64,000 nucleotides of DNA from Phytophthora hibernalis. Its lineage: Eukaryota > Oomycota > Peronosporomycetes > Peronosporales > Peronosporaceae. Location: NCBI GenBank assembly GCA_012656075.1, contig JAAKBF010000208.1, forward strand, positions 186,001 to 250,000, in the 5' to 3' direction. Numbering within the stretch: position 1 is the stretch's first letter; every line of letters starts with the position of its first letter. The notes below the pieces were generated by a model. That model ran no database searches. It was not told the origin of the DNA and worked only from the letters and a program-made list of their open reading frames with translations. The position numbers and the translations under genes are program-made. Shown piece by piece: positions 45,344 to 56,090 of the stretch.

Positions 45344-47506
45344 TTACCACCGCAAGTCTACGAGCAGCATCCCCACAAAGCCTGCGCCGTCCGCCACGGG
45401 TGTGAACTGGTAGCCCTCGCCTGCCAGAAAGCGCTCGACCGCCGGCAGCAGGCGCGCGTTGCCGTCGGGGCCTTTCGAATGGTGTCCTGAGCCGGTGACC
45501 AGGTAAATGTTGTCCACGCCCTCATCTGCCAGCTTGGGCAGCATCTGTGTAAGGAACTCGACCGATTCGGCTACGTGCAACCCGTGCAGATCCATCATCC
45601 GGTCCATGTACAGTTGGTTGGGCGGGTTGCGCGACTCGAAGATCTCTGATGCAGCTAGGAAGTGGAGGTTCTTCATCTTGGCATTGTAGTCGTGCCCTTG
45701 CTTGGACAGTCCTTTAGCCAGCGCCTTGTTTCCACTGTAAAGACAAATAAACGTTCACCAGTGAGACCACCATTGTCTCGCTCCGCAGTCTGCTATGCAG
45801 CGCTCCGTACTTGCGATATGCCTGAGTGGCCCCCATAAAACACTTATTCCGGGCGCAAGCCATCTCGTGAGCCTGCTCGCGCAACTCCAGATACTGTGTC
45901 GATACGCTGTCGCCTGTGGAAACCCACTTGGCCCCGATGCTGTCGTTGCTTCCTGCCTTGTGGTACAGCGGGCGGTGCACAGGAGGCGGAAGTGGCAATC
46001 GTCGCGACGGGTCCATTCCATAGCCTCCAGCACCCATAGGAGTAGCAGATGTAGGTTGCAATGCTACTGCCCGTGCAAAGTTCATGCTCAGATTTACCAC
46101 AGCATCATCCGTCGACACGTACGAGTTAGTGGTCGTTGTTGTCAACGAGAGACCATCGTTTTCTTGAGGTAGCAGTAGCGGTAGAGGTGGCGGGGCTGGC
46201 GCTGGTGCTCGGACGTGGCGCTCTGAAGAGACGGAAACATGTCCTCGGCTTGAATGTCCAGCGGCGTGCTGTCCTGGTCCATCTCGTCTTCGCTGTCGTA
46301 ATCGCGCTGACCCAGCGCGTTATCGTCCATCGAGTAGTATTCACAGAAGTCGTGCGCGAAGACGCAGTGCTCCGCTTGCAAGCACGTGCCGCGCAGCCAA
46401 AAGCGGCACGTGATCTCGTCCGTGTCGTGCAAAAACTACAGCCACAGGCAAGTCAACGTGAGCCGCAACAAGAGACGAGTCGGAAGTTCATGAGCGTCCA
46501 CTCGGTCTTCCGCCTCTAACACAGCCCAAGCCTTATCTGGACAAATGACAGACGCACCATGCAGTCCGCGCGCCGACACTCTCCCTGTAGGTAGTGGCGA
46601 CACACTTGTCCGGGCCCCACCGATTCGCGCTCAATGGTCGCCTTGAGCACTGCGTGCGCCTTGTCCACATCCAGCCCCACGAGCCTCAGTAGGTCGCACA
46701 GGCGGCTTGGGTCCATGTCTGGAAACTTGAGCTGCATGTGGCTCACCAACTGCCGCACAGCACCACCAGAACGAACCGACACACAAAAACACTTAGACTG
46801 TCTCCAGCACTCTACCTATCCTGCACTGAGAAAGGTGTGTCTGCACTCCGCACTCTACCTCGAAGGCCACAGACCAGAAGAAGCTGTCTTCGCTCTGCAT
46901 GGCTGCGCTGTCCTCCTCGTCTTCCTCGACGGCCTCCTCCTCCTCGTACACCTCATTGCTGAGCAACTGAGGCGGTGGGGACGGAGAAGAGGATGACGCC
47001 GTCAGGGACATTAACCCGCCCTCGGGGCTGCCCGTGGGGTGAAACTCCGCCACCACAGGGGACAGGAACTTGCGCGGGACGAACGTGGGGGCCGACGCCT
47101 TGAGCTCCTCGTCCTGGTCCAGAATCTTGTTGATGTCGTCCTCGATCTGCTTGTCCCCGTGGCTCTGCACAGCTGCCAGCGCCATGGCCGCGTCCGTGAG
47201 CTGCGCGGGGCTGTCCGCGAGCTTGGCCAACTCGTCCACGAACTCCTGCGCGCGTTCCTAAACTAGGACACAGCGGTCCCACAATTAGCGTTACGCGACA
47301 TTAGGAAACCATTCCGCATTAGTGGGGACCTCGTCTTCCGGTGCCAGCCAGCCCATGAGCACTTGGTGGATGTTGAACTTGGCGTCGTCCACGTTGTCGT
47401 CGTCACCGCCGTACGACGGCAACATGCCCACGATATAGGGTGCAAACACGCCGTCCACGCCCAGCGCCTCCAGCCGCGCCGTCGCCCACGCCTCCAGCAG
47501 CTGCAT
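45344..47506 (-). CDS. CCCH zinc finger-PAM2-Smr domain protein
   Basis: The start at 47506 gives MQLLEAWATARLEALGVDG, a helical N-terminal module like that of CCDC43. Exons include 47506-47330, 47257 to about 46860, an exon to about 46559, about 46438-45811 and 45734-45344. Exon 2 contains a PAM2-like motif (LKASAPTFVPRKF), which in known proteins binds the MLLE domain of poly(A)-binding protein. Next come a CUE-like helix region (LKFPDMDPSRLCDLLRLVGL) and two CCCH fingers, CRHYLQGECRRADC-M-FLH (split by an intron) and CRFWLRGTCLQAEHCVFAH. The C-terminus is an Smr nuclease domain (MDLHGLHVAESVEFL, YLVTGSGHHSKG, GFVGMLLVDL). Together this points to mRNA surveillance or cleavage on ribosomes. 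The frame changes once between 46250 and 46130. Confidence 0.85.
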
Positions 47507-47849
47507 GGTCCTCCAGAGACCGATAGCACTGCGACCGATAGTCAGGTTAAGTACAATGGGATGGTCACATGGAGAACACGGGCGGACCTGTGCTGTGGCA
47601 TAATGTATGCGATCTGGAAGGGAAGGAAACTGGATCGAAAAAGAGTGCGGTAATTTCCACTTCAACTGTCGCTGGGTTGGGTAGTTCTGTAGGAAGAGTT
47701 AGGACGATATGTTGCAAGACGTGTGGTGCAGGCTACACAGATGTCAAGCACCAAAAGCGAATCTACTTAGCTTTGTCCCTCAGTATGAACGACGACATGT
47801 TCGGTGCGTGTGAGGAGGCGATAAATGGCCAGGATTTCCTGCACTTCGT
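47507..47849. other. Spacer upstream of the CCCH-Smr gene
   Basis: No credible gene. A plus-strand open frame from 47569 has no motif until the GH1 fragment near 47850. Confidence 0.5.
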
Positions 47850-48165
47850 CAGCTACCGGTATACGTCCGATTTCCGGGTCTCTCGACTTCTACGAGCCGA
47901 AGCAGTCCGACTTGCCTCGTACATGTATTGCTCGGCCACCTGGGTTCCAGACAGTGGCGATGGCCAAGTTTTTGGTAGAGGAAGACGACGACCAACACCG
48001 AAGAGCACAGGTCACAAGCACCATGTGTTGTTGTCTGGTATCGTTGTGTTTAGCGCGGCCGCCTTCGTGACGGTGGTTATGCTGGTCTTCTTCGTTGGTC
48101 AACACGTTTGGCTTCGCGGTCACGAGAGCCTCTCGCTGCCTGCCCCCTCGGAGGGCAGGCAGCAA
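47850..48165 (+). pseudogene. GH1 beta-glucosidase 3' fragment
   Basis: Only the end of a GH1 gene remains, in shifting frames: a segment like LDFYEPKQSDLPR followed by a C-terminal membrane anchor (HHVLLSGIVVFSAAAFVTVV). It matches the tail of the genes at 56271-58012 and 58370-60069. It closes with an 11-base-stem hairpin (GCTGCCTGCCC/GGGCAGGCAGC, 48135-48163). Confidence 0.8.
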
Positions 48166-48486
48166 GGACACCGGAAGCTGAAGCTAAAGCAACCATCAAT
48201 TGTGTCACACAATTTGTGTGCAAGTATTCATCTACATGTCCTGTACAGGATTTTGCTCGGGTAGTTTTTGCACCGTCTTGAAGTGAAGACCCGCCACGCA
48301 CTTGGCCCCGATCACTTCGGATTAACAAAACATCTGCCGTCATGTTTTCCGTGTGGATGAACTTAAGCTGAGCTTCAAGCGCATCAAAGCTGCGTGGCGA
48401 TCTTCCAGCAATTTGAGACCGACAACAGCGTCATTCCGCAATTTGCCGGTTCGAACTCATAAGTATATCGCGAAGGGCCGTCAATC
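48166..48486. promoter_or_regulatory. Upstream region of the intact GH1 gene
   Basis: About 320 bases without a gene lie between the GH1 fragment and the intact GH1 start. It is presumed to be promoter and 5' UTR. No TATA box is obvious. Confidence 0.4.
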
Positions 48487-50202
48487 ATGCTTTTCCTCCT
48501 CCGCCAACTGCTACCTGTCGCCGCGGCGGTTCTCTTCGGCTTGTCGGTGGCGTCAGCCGCTGAGCCGCGCTGCTTTCCCGATGCCTTCATGTTCGGCTCG
48601 GCCACCGCGTCGTACCAGGTGGAAGGCGCCGCGAAGGAGGGTGGCCGCACGCCAAGCATCTGGGACGACTTCTGTCGCGAGAAGCCCGGCATGAAGTGCG
48701 CCAACGTGGCAGACGACTTCTACCACCGCTACAAGGACGACGTGAAGCTCATGGTGGACACGGGCCTCGACTCCTTCCGCTTTTCAGTCGCCTGGTCGCG
48801 AGCCATGAACTGGGACCCAGTCACGCACCGCATGAAGCCCAATGCCGAGGGCCTCGCCTGGTACCACAACGTCATCGACGAGATCAACGCCAACGGCATC
48901 ACCCCCATCCTCACCATATACCACTGGGACCTGCCCAGCGAGCTGCAGACGCAGCTGGAGCCCAAGGGCTGGCTCAACCCGGACATCGTCGACCACTACG
49001 TCGAGTACTCGACGCTGCTCTTCAACGAGTTTGGTAGCAAGGTGCAGCTCTGGACAACATTCAACGAGCCACTCTCGTTCGTTGGAGCCGGCTACGGCCT
49101 CGGCATGCACGCACCCGGCTACTCCGGCTCGGAAACGCAGGCGTACACAGTCTCACGCAACGTGCTGCTGTCCCATGGCAAGACTGTGCAGAAGTTCCGT
49201 GAGCTCAAGGCCAGAAACGTGATCGGCGACAAGGCTCGCATCGGTATCGTGCTCGTATCCAACTGGTACTACCCCTTGGACGAAAACAACCCTAAGGATG
49301 TTGCAGCTGCGAAGCGCGCGTTCGACTTCGACTTTGGCTGGTTCCTGAACCCCATCGTGAATGGCGACTACCCGGCTGTCATGCGCGAGCGTGCTGGCGA
49401 CCGTCTGCCTACGTTCACGGCGGAGGAGTCGGCGATCATCAAGGGCTCGTACGACATCTTCATGATGAACCATTACGCCTCGCGCGCAATCACGGACTGC
49501 GACTCGGGGGCCTCCAATACGCCGTGCTCGGCCCTGCTGCCCGGATACCCGGCGGACAAGGGCGTGGATGACAGCCACCTGATGCCTGGCACGCGCGCCG
49601 GTGTCCCGGACCGCTTCGGCAACAATTACTGCGAAATGTTCACCGGCTACCCGCCTGGATACCTCGACATGATCCGCTACCTGCACTCGCAGGACACCAG
49701 AGTGGACATTCTGCTGACCGAAAACGGATGGTGCGGCAACGATGAGGTCGACAACATGGACCAGCTCTGGTACTTCAAGGCCTTCGTGGAGCAGGTCTAC
49801 AAGGCTGTCGTCGAGGAGAAAATCCCAGTTATCGGCTACACGGCCTGGTCGTTCCTCGACAACTACGAGTGGGGCTCGTACGGCCCGCGCTTCGGCATGT
49901 ACTTCGTCAACTTTACGGGAGAGACGGGTTCTCCCGACTTCTACGAGCCGAAGCCCACGGACCTCGCTCGCATCCCGCGCCCGTCGGCCAAGTGGTTCAA
50001 CAAGGTGGCCACAACCAAGTGCCTGGATGGCTGGAGCGAGATCGACACGAAGGCCACTGCAACGTCGCATGAGAGCAAGACGTCCATCTTCGGCATCGTG
50101 TTCGGCTTCGTCGCGCTGGTTGTGGTGGCGATCGGTGTGGTTGTGGTGCTGGTGTACCGCCACCGCCGCAGTGGCTACGAACCGCTTCTGTCGCGCAACT
50201 AG
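48487..50202 (+). CDS. Secreted, membrane-anchored GH1 beta-glucosidase, intact
   Basis: GH1 enzymes hydrolyse beta-glucosides with retention. The 571-residue product is intact. It has a signal peptide (MLFLLRQLLPVAAAVLFGLS), then CFPDAFMFGSATASYQVEGA, which opens the barrel. The acid/base Glu is in TFNEP (residue 194) and the nucleophile Glu in LLTENGWCGND (residue 412). WSFLDNYEWGSYGPRFGMYF is the usual aglycone/glucose-binding segment. A single membrane helix near the end (IFGIVFGFVALVVVAIGVVV) with a short basic tail suggests anchoring at the cell surface, catalytic domain outside. No introns. It is the reference copy for the cluster. Likely substrates are plant beta-glucosides or cello-oligosaccharides, inferred from the family and an oomycete lifestyle. 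Confidence 0.95.
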   Translation: MLFLLRQLLPVAAAVLFGLSVASAAEPRCFPDAFMFGSATASYQVEGAAKEGGRTPSIWDDFCREKPGMKCANVADDFYHRYKDDVKLMVDTGLDSFRFSVAWSRAMNWDPVTHRMKPNAEGLAWYHNVIDEINANGITPILTIYHWDLPSELQTQLEPKGWLNPDIVDHYVEYSTLLFNEFGSKVQLWTTFNEPLSFVGAGYGLGMHAPGYSGSETQAYTVSRNVLLSHGKTVQKFRELKARNVIGDKARIGIVLVSNWYYPLDENNPKDVAAAKRAFDFDFGWFLNPIVNGDYPAVMRERAGDRLPTFTAEESAIIKGSYDIFMMNHYASRAITDCDSGASNTPCSALLPGYPADKGVDDSHLMPGTRAGVPDRFGNNYCEMFTGYPPGYLDMIRYLHSQDTRVDILLTENGWCGNDEVDNMDQLWYFKAFVEQVYKAVVEEKIPVIGYTAWSFLDNYEWGSYGPRFGMYFVNFTGETGSPDFYEPKPTDLARIPRPSAKWFNKVATTKCLDGWSEIDTKATATSHESKTSIFGIVFGFVALVVVAIGVVVVLVYRHRRSGYEPLLSRN

Positions 50203-50477
50203 GTCGCGTTCGACAAGGCAAGTGATATGGATGAATAACAATGTCTCTCCGACCAAACTTCATCTTTGTATGGTACATATTAGCCAATGAGATTGGTCTT
50301 TAATTCGTTTTTGACCAATAAAAACCATCTCTATGGTTTTTGGCGAATCGAATCACGTCAACGATTTTATTTTATCCAATAAAAATACGATTTTACGTTG
50401 CAGTCGGAAGCTGAGCGATTCCGACATATCTGGTCGGAGCTGACGCCCAGATATGTGTATCGTGCTACAAGCGAGAG
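50203..50477. other. Spacer between GH1 and Crypton with two hairpins
   Basis: It contains a 9-base-stem hairpin AAAAACCAT-CTCT-ATGGTTTTT (50320-50341). It also has an inverted ACATATCTGG/CCAGATATGT pair (50424-50456), which resembles the hairpin at 27649. The second is directly upstream of the Crypton coding start and may belong to the element. Confidence 0.6.
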
Positions 50478-50525
50478 GTGCGCTACGTATCACTCGCATA
50501 TTTGCCGCCTCTCCGACCAAGAGTA

Positions 50526-52540
50526 ATGAGCCTAAACGATTTGAAGCCCGCCAACACCAAGCGCGCGCGCGACGGCCATAAAGGCGTTCAATCGCTTCCT
50601 CTCCGCCGAGGGGACGAGCATGGAGCATGTCAAGGCGTTGATCGTTGTCGACCCGAGCCGCGCGGGTGGCATCCTAGTGACGCTGATGGACAAGTTCGGT
50701 GTGTACCTAGCATTCCATGCAGGAGCAAAGGGGCTGCACTTGTCGCGCCACTCCGTCGCTCAATATTTCCGCCAAGCGAAGTGCTGGCTCCTCGACGAGT
50801 ACCCTCTTCAAGGTGGAGCTGTGGCCCGCAGCTGCTAGGCTTGGGGCGTACCCTTGAACAGCACTGCATCAAACGCGAGAGTGGTGGGTTTGTCAAGAAA
50901 GCGGTTGCATGCACGAAGGATGATCTCAAGAAGATGACAAGTTATCTGTATTCAACGGCCTGCTGTGCGTCAGACTACCAAGATTCAGCACTGATATGCC
51001 TATTGTGGTATCTCTTTGGGCGCGCTTCGGACCTGACCTTTGTCCGGAAGCAGCAGCTCACCATCGATGCTGGTGGCGTGTTCTTCATCCGCTTCATCCG
51101 CGTGAAGACGTCAGACGAGCAGACACTGTCGCTCTTTCCCGACGAAGACTTCATGACTTGCTCGCTCTGGCCTTGATCATGCAGGAGTCGCCGTGCGCAG
51201 CGCTGCTCAATCACTTGCCAGTGCAGTCGAAGGATGTCCCTGTTGAGCTGACCGACTCGATCCCATTGCTAGATCTGCTTGAAGACAGCGGCGCCCGAGA
51301 TTCTTCTCAGACGTCAAAGAGAAGCACGACCGTCCACACGACACCGACAGTCGGAGTCCACGCTCTTGTCAACCGCTTGCTCGATCGTGTTGTTGGTCCA
51401 GCTGGAGTCGAAGAGCCGCTGACCTCTCATTCGTTTCGACGTGGCGGCGCGCAGCATGCGAACGCGAGCTCAGAGCTGACGGCGCAGTGGATATTCGATC
51501 GCGGAGCCTGGAACTTGACCACGACCAACAAATCCTTTGCCTACGTCTTCAATACTCCGAAAGAAGACCATCAAGTAGCCAAGGTGCTGAGCGGGATGGC
51601 GCCAAAGCAAGCCTGTGTTCTTCCGTCACTGGTAGTCTTCGACTCGACTACACAAGAGGATATTAGAGAGGTTAGCCGCAAGCTCTTCAATTCGAGTCAT
51701 GCGCTGGGTAACAAGGCCTTCAATGTCTGCGCTGCTGTGAGAGATGTGCTGACAGCAACTATCTTCCTCCACTACCCGTCGTCGATGAAGACCGACGCGC
51801 AGGCGCCTGTAATGAAGACGATCCAGCGATGCGTTGAAGCCTCTGGTTTGACGATGACGAGTCTGCTTGCTTGGTCACAGCAACTCACGAGGTCAAAAGC
51901 TCAAGCCAACACCACCGCAGAAGACCTGATGGAAGGAAACGTGAAGGCCAAAGTTGCGTTCGAACATCAGACTGCCTTGATTGAAAGGTTAATCGAGGTC
52001 AACCGTAGCCTCGAGGCTCGAGTCAAATCCCTAGAAGCTGCAAATACCAACACTGAAGCGAAATCATCAGCACATGTAGATCAAGCCAAGCGACCAAGAG
52101 ATGAAGATGAAATCGTACCGGCGAAGCGCCGACGCCGCTCAAAGACGATACCACTTATGGACACCTGGTTCCCGTGGTACACTGCCGTTCCGCGCGGATG
52201 GCTAAGCACGGACAAGCACAAGAAATCAGATGCCAAGCAGCTTGTGGTCTTCATGAAGCTCTTCATCAAAGACGGATACACGCTCGACGAGTCATCGCCC
52301 AGCTACAAGGATAATGTCCGTCAGCTCGGAGAGTTAGCGTCAAGCAAAGTCACAGCGTACCTTGGCGCGCGAGGCGTACTGTCAAAGGGATCCAACGCTG
52401 TACTCAAGGCGCTTCGGCAGCTGCATCGCGAGGGAAGCCTCAACGACCTCATCAACGCCTATCGCCAGCGTCTCGCCATCGATAGAGTTGTAGACCCTGC
52501 ACCTATTCATCACCAAGGCACACTCAAGCTGCTCCCGTAA
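50526..52540 (+). mobile_element. Crypton: tyrosine recombinase with GCR1_C-like tail
   Basis: Cryptons use a tyrosine recombinase instead of a DDE transposase. The start at 50526 reads MSLNDLKPANTKRARDG, then FNRFLSAEGTSMEHVKALIV in another frame. Catalytic landmarks are the first Arg in LFGRASDLTFVRKQ (near 51020), the H-x-x-R motif in HSFRRGG (His 51428, Arg 51437) and the Tyr in FAYVFN (51542). A coiled-coil and NLS segment (PAKRRRRSK) follow, then a C-terminal DNA-binding region (LMDTWFPWYTAVPRGW) like the GCR1_C domain of fungal and oomycete Cryptons. Frame changes occur near 50575, 50830 and 51160, so it is inactive or the assembly has indels. After 51180 the frame is clean for 450 codons. 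It sits between GH1 genes and may have split or displaced one. Confidence 0.85.
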
Positions 52541-52627
52541 CGCAACACGATCTTCTTTCCCACGTCCTTGTAGTCGGTGCTTCCGTTGATGTCAGGTCTG
52601 CAGCAGTCATTCGAGCATAGAAAATTT

Positions 52628-52691
52628 ACCGATGGGCGGAATCGAACCATCTTCTTCCCTTTCGGGAGCTCTTCCATTGAGCTACATCGGT
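52628..52691 (-). ncRNA. tRNA-like sequence with a shortened anticodon arm
   Basis: On the minus strand the acceptor stem ACCGATG/CATCGGT pairs perfectly (7 bases) and the D arm GCTC-AATGGAA-GAGC pairs perfectly. The A box TAGCTCAATGG and the B box GGTTCGATTCC fit the consensus. The whole is only 64 bases, and the anticodon arm is reduced to about CCC-GAAA-GGG, so it cannot be a normal tRNA. It is probably a tRNA pseudogene or the head of a SINE. Confidence 0.6.
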
Positions 52692-53049
52692 GGGGGTTAG
52701 ACAACAACCTCGCAGGGGTACTCGTCTGGAGTGCTCGATGGGGAATTAACGGTGATTCACAGTTCTTCGTGGCCGCGACAAACCCTCTAAGGTGACCGAT
52801 GCTCGGTACACCCCCTCAATTCACCGCGCCGGGTGGTCAATCGAGCACTGTGCTCACAGGGCAAAATGGCGCAGCAAAATTGCACGTGCGCCACTCATTT
52901 ACGAGGCGTAATTACGTATACCATCTATCAAGGAGCCAATCATTTGAGAGGATGTATTTTTACGAAACCTCCACAATCTGGTGTGATATAAAATTTTGCG
53001 ATGCGTCGGATGCTGGTCGGAGTGGCACTGACGGTCGGAGATGTGACGA
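52692..53049. other. Spacer with no credible gene
   Basis: No recognisable coding sequence between the tRNA-like element and the GH1 fragment. Confidence 0.5.
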
Positions 53050-53370
53050 TATGGCCCGTGCTTTGGACTGTACTACGTGAATTTCACGGAGGACACCGGT
53101 TCACCTGACTACGAGAATCCAAAGTCGACAGATCTGGAACGTATTCCCCGCCCTGCAGCCAAGTGGTTCCACAAGGTGTCCACCACCAAGTGCCTTGATG
53201 GTTGGGATGATCTTGAGACAACCGTCGACGGTTCGGTTGCTCGCTCAGCGGAGAACTTTGGATTTTCGGTGGCTTTCATCGCTATTGCGGCCGTGGGTCT
53301 CACCGCCGGTGTGGTCACTTTCAAGCGCCGCCTCAGGTACCAACGTGTTCCTGGCTCTTCTTCAAACTAG
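53050..53370 (+). pseudogene. GH1 beta-glucosidase C-terminal fragment
   Basis: A clean frame encodes only the last 105 or so residues of a GH1 protein: FGLYYVNFTEDTGSPDYENP, IPRPAAKWFHKVSTTKC, and the C-terminal membrane helix (FSVAFIAIAAVGLTAGVVTF) with a basic tail. All catalytic parts are missing. Similarity stops abruptly near 53050. The Crypton and a tRNA-like element lie just upstream, so deletion or insertion there could have removed the 5' part. Confidence 0.85.
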
Positions 53371-53568
53371 ATGGACATAGTGTTTGGGAACCATTGGAGA
53401 CTTATCAAACCAGTAAGTAACACGATTCTTGCTTTACTTTTTACGCCTTCTCATTGTTAGACTTGCAGTCCGCCAGGTGTGTACGCATCTCATACAAGTA
53501 GGAATGTACCGAAGTGCTTTCTTCCGAACGCAGGAACCACAACACAGTGTGTTACACAGATGAAGCGT

Positions 53569-54229
53569 GTTTCATCTCGAGTTGTAAAATAGTAAAATAC
53601 TTAAATAGCGTTAAATACATTTCTAGTCCTAAAAACGTTAAATACCGTTAAATATTTCCGGACGATCGGTTACTTCTGTAATTATGAGCTTCTTCAATGA
53701 GAACTGCTCGGACGAGACCTCCAAGCGGTCACTTCAAGTAAGACAAGAGGTCCTCTTAGAGGACTCTTCTGAGAGGAGGCCATGGCGCAAGCTGCACACG
53801 CAACACGTTTACCGTGCAGCGTTGTCCGCGCTCACTATCTCCATAGCCTTCATCTGCCCGCTTTCTGCGTACCACATCATGTTCCTCGCGCATCTTGATT
53901 AGCATTAAGGGCGGATATCTCCTCCGACTGAAACGCATTCGCCTTTAACTTGAACTGCACCGTGACCTGCGGCTAGGCACTATGGTTCTTGGCCTTCAAA
54001 AGCAGTCCTTGCGTCGGTCCGCACAAGAACTTAGGCTGCTGCAGCAGAGTGGCGGCTGATCTCTTTCTTTGTGTAGCATTGTAAATTCGCAAAAGTCCGA
54101 CTTTATTGGTTGCACCATTTCAGCTCATTTGCCCGAATATTTAACGGTATTTAACAGCTAGAAATCTGAATTTAACTGTGAGAAACGCTATTTTTGTATT
54201 TAAGCAGGTATTTTACAACTCTATGAAAC
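53569..54229. mobile_element. Non-autonomous element with long imperfect terminal inverted repeats
   Basis: The ends starting GTTTCAT (53569) and, inverted, 54229 correspond over about 90 bases. Exact shared blocks include GAGTTGTAAAATA, CTTAAATA and GTTAAATACCGTTAAATATT, separated by small gaps. About 450 bases lie between. They contain a small frame (53684-53902) with no motif. AT-rich ends and the lack of a transposase mark it as a MITE-like element inside the GH1 cluster. Confidence 0.75.
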
Positions 54230-54364
54230 TTTCATCGTTCAATACTTCAACCATCTGCGAAGGCGTGCATCCACGGGTCATTGATGGCACCTCAAGGTGG
54301 TCAATGCCTACCAACAAGAAATCTCACTTTCCAAGTTGCTGCATACGTCGAAGTACCAGTCGCC

Positions 54365-56090
54365 ATGCGCATCTTGGAGAAGGGTCTTCGTTTGGCCGGA
54401 GGCCTCACCGCACTGCTGCTGCCAACCTCCTCTTCATTCGCGACCACGGAATCTCGCTGCTTCCCGGATGAATTCATGTTTGGTTCGGCGACGGCGGCGT
54501 ACCAAGTCGAAGGTGCGTGGAACGAGTCCGGCCGTACCCCGAGCATCTACGACGCCTACTGTCGCGAAACTCCAGGAATCGAGTGCGCGAATGTCGCCGA
54601 CGACTTTTTCCATCGCTATCGTGACGACGTCAAGCTCATGGTTGAAACGGGGCTGCAGAGCTTCCGGTTCTCCACTTCCTGGTCGCGGGCCATGACTTGG
54701 GACCCGGAAACGCGTCGTATGCGTCCTAACCCACCGGGTCTCGCATTTTACCACTCCCTCATCGACGAGTTGAATGCGAACGGTATAATTCCAATCCTGA
54801 CGCTGCACCATTACGACCTGCCCCTGGCACTGCAAGACGAGCTCAACCCTCAGGCGTGGCTGAATCCCGACATTTCCAGTCACTTTGAGGACTACGCCAT
54901 GCTCATGTTCCACGAGTTTGGCGCTAAAGTGAACTTCTGGACCACGTTCAATGAGCCACTCGGACTGGTGGGCTACGCGTACGGCATGGGCTTCCCGAAC
55001 ATGCCTCCCGCACGCAGGGGTTCACCTACAGAAGCTTACGAAGTATCTTACGGAGTGCTGATGTGCCACGCCAAGGCGGTGAAGAAGTTCCGGGAGTTGA
55101 GGCAGAATGGCGTGGTCGCTGCAAGCGCTCGCATCAGCATCGTGTTGGTCTCCAGTTTCTTCTATCCATTGGACTCGAGCAACGCTGCCGATGTGGTTGC
55201 TGCTCAACGAGCAATGGACTTTGACTTCGGTTGGTTTTTGCAGCCGATCCTCACGGGTGACTACCCTGCTATCATGCGCAAGATCGCAGGTGACCGTCTT
55301 CCTCGCTTTACGACCGAGGAATCGGCCCTGCTCAAGGGCTCCTACGACATGTTCCAAATGAACCACTACTCGTCTCAAGCGGTGACGGACTGCAACTCAC
55401 CGACATCAACGGTGGACTGTGCTATGCTTGCTCCAGGCTGGCAGGCTGACAAAGGTGTGGACGACTCGCACGCTATGCCGGGAACTCTGCGTCCCCAGCC
55501 GACCGCCCCGCCAACAAGTACTGCTCCGCTTTGTTCAATCCTTACCCTCTCGGATATCTCGATATGATCAAGTACCTGCACGCGAAGGACCCGACCGTCG
55601 ATATCCTACTGACCGAGAATGGCTGGTGCGGCGACGACGAGATCGAGAACCTGGATCAGCTCCACTTCTTTGAAGCTTTCGTGGGGCAAGTCTACAAGGC
55701 TGTCGTGGAGGAGAAGATCCCTGTGATTGGGTACACTGCATGGTCGTTCATGGACAACTTCGAGTGGGGCTCGTACAAACCTCGCTTTGGACTGTACTAC
55801 GTGAACTGGACGAGCGAGACTGGTTCCCCGAATTCAACAACCCCAAGTCTACAGATTTGGCTCGCATTCCTCGTCCATCAGCTAAGTGGTTCTACGAAGT
55901 CTCCACCACCAGGTGTCTGGGTGATTCTAGCAGCACCACGCTTGCTATCGAGGAGCCGGCCACCAGCATGATGGTGGCGTTTGGAGCGCCACTGGTCATG
56001 GTTGTTGTGGTGGGAGTAGTTCTCCTGGTGGCTACCACGAAGAAGCGCCACCAGAACTATGAACAAATTCCTCTCGTCTCAGCGAATTGA
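54365..56090 (+). pseudogene. GH1 beta-glucosidase with two frame breaks
   Basis: It starts MRILEKGLRLAGGLTALL (signal peptide). GH1 landmarks are CFPDEFMFGSATAAYQVEGA, the acid/base TFNEP, the nucleophile LLTENGWCGDDE, WSFMDNFEWGSYKPRFGLYY, and the C-terminal membrane helix. The frame changes near 55490 (after DSHAMPGT) and at the CCCC run 55826-55829 (ETGS then PEFNNPKSTDLARIPRP). If both are one-base errors the gene is full length (about 575 codons) and functional. It is diverged from the intact copy at 48487, including HHYDLPLALQ at the barrel, so it is an old paralogue rather than a recent copy. Confidence 0.85.

Noticed and set aside
47569..48264. 231-codon open frame
   Set aside because: It mixes non-coding sequence with an out-of-frame GH1 remnant, so it is not a gene of its own.
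49153..50256. 367-codon minus-strand open frame
   Set aside because: Shadow of the intact GH1 gene; composition comes from GC-rich third positions.
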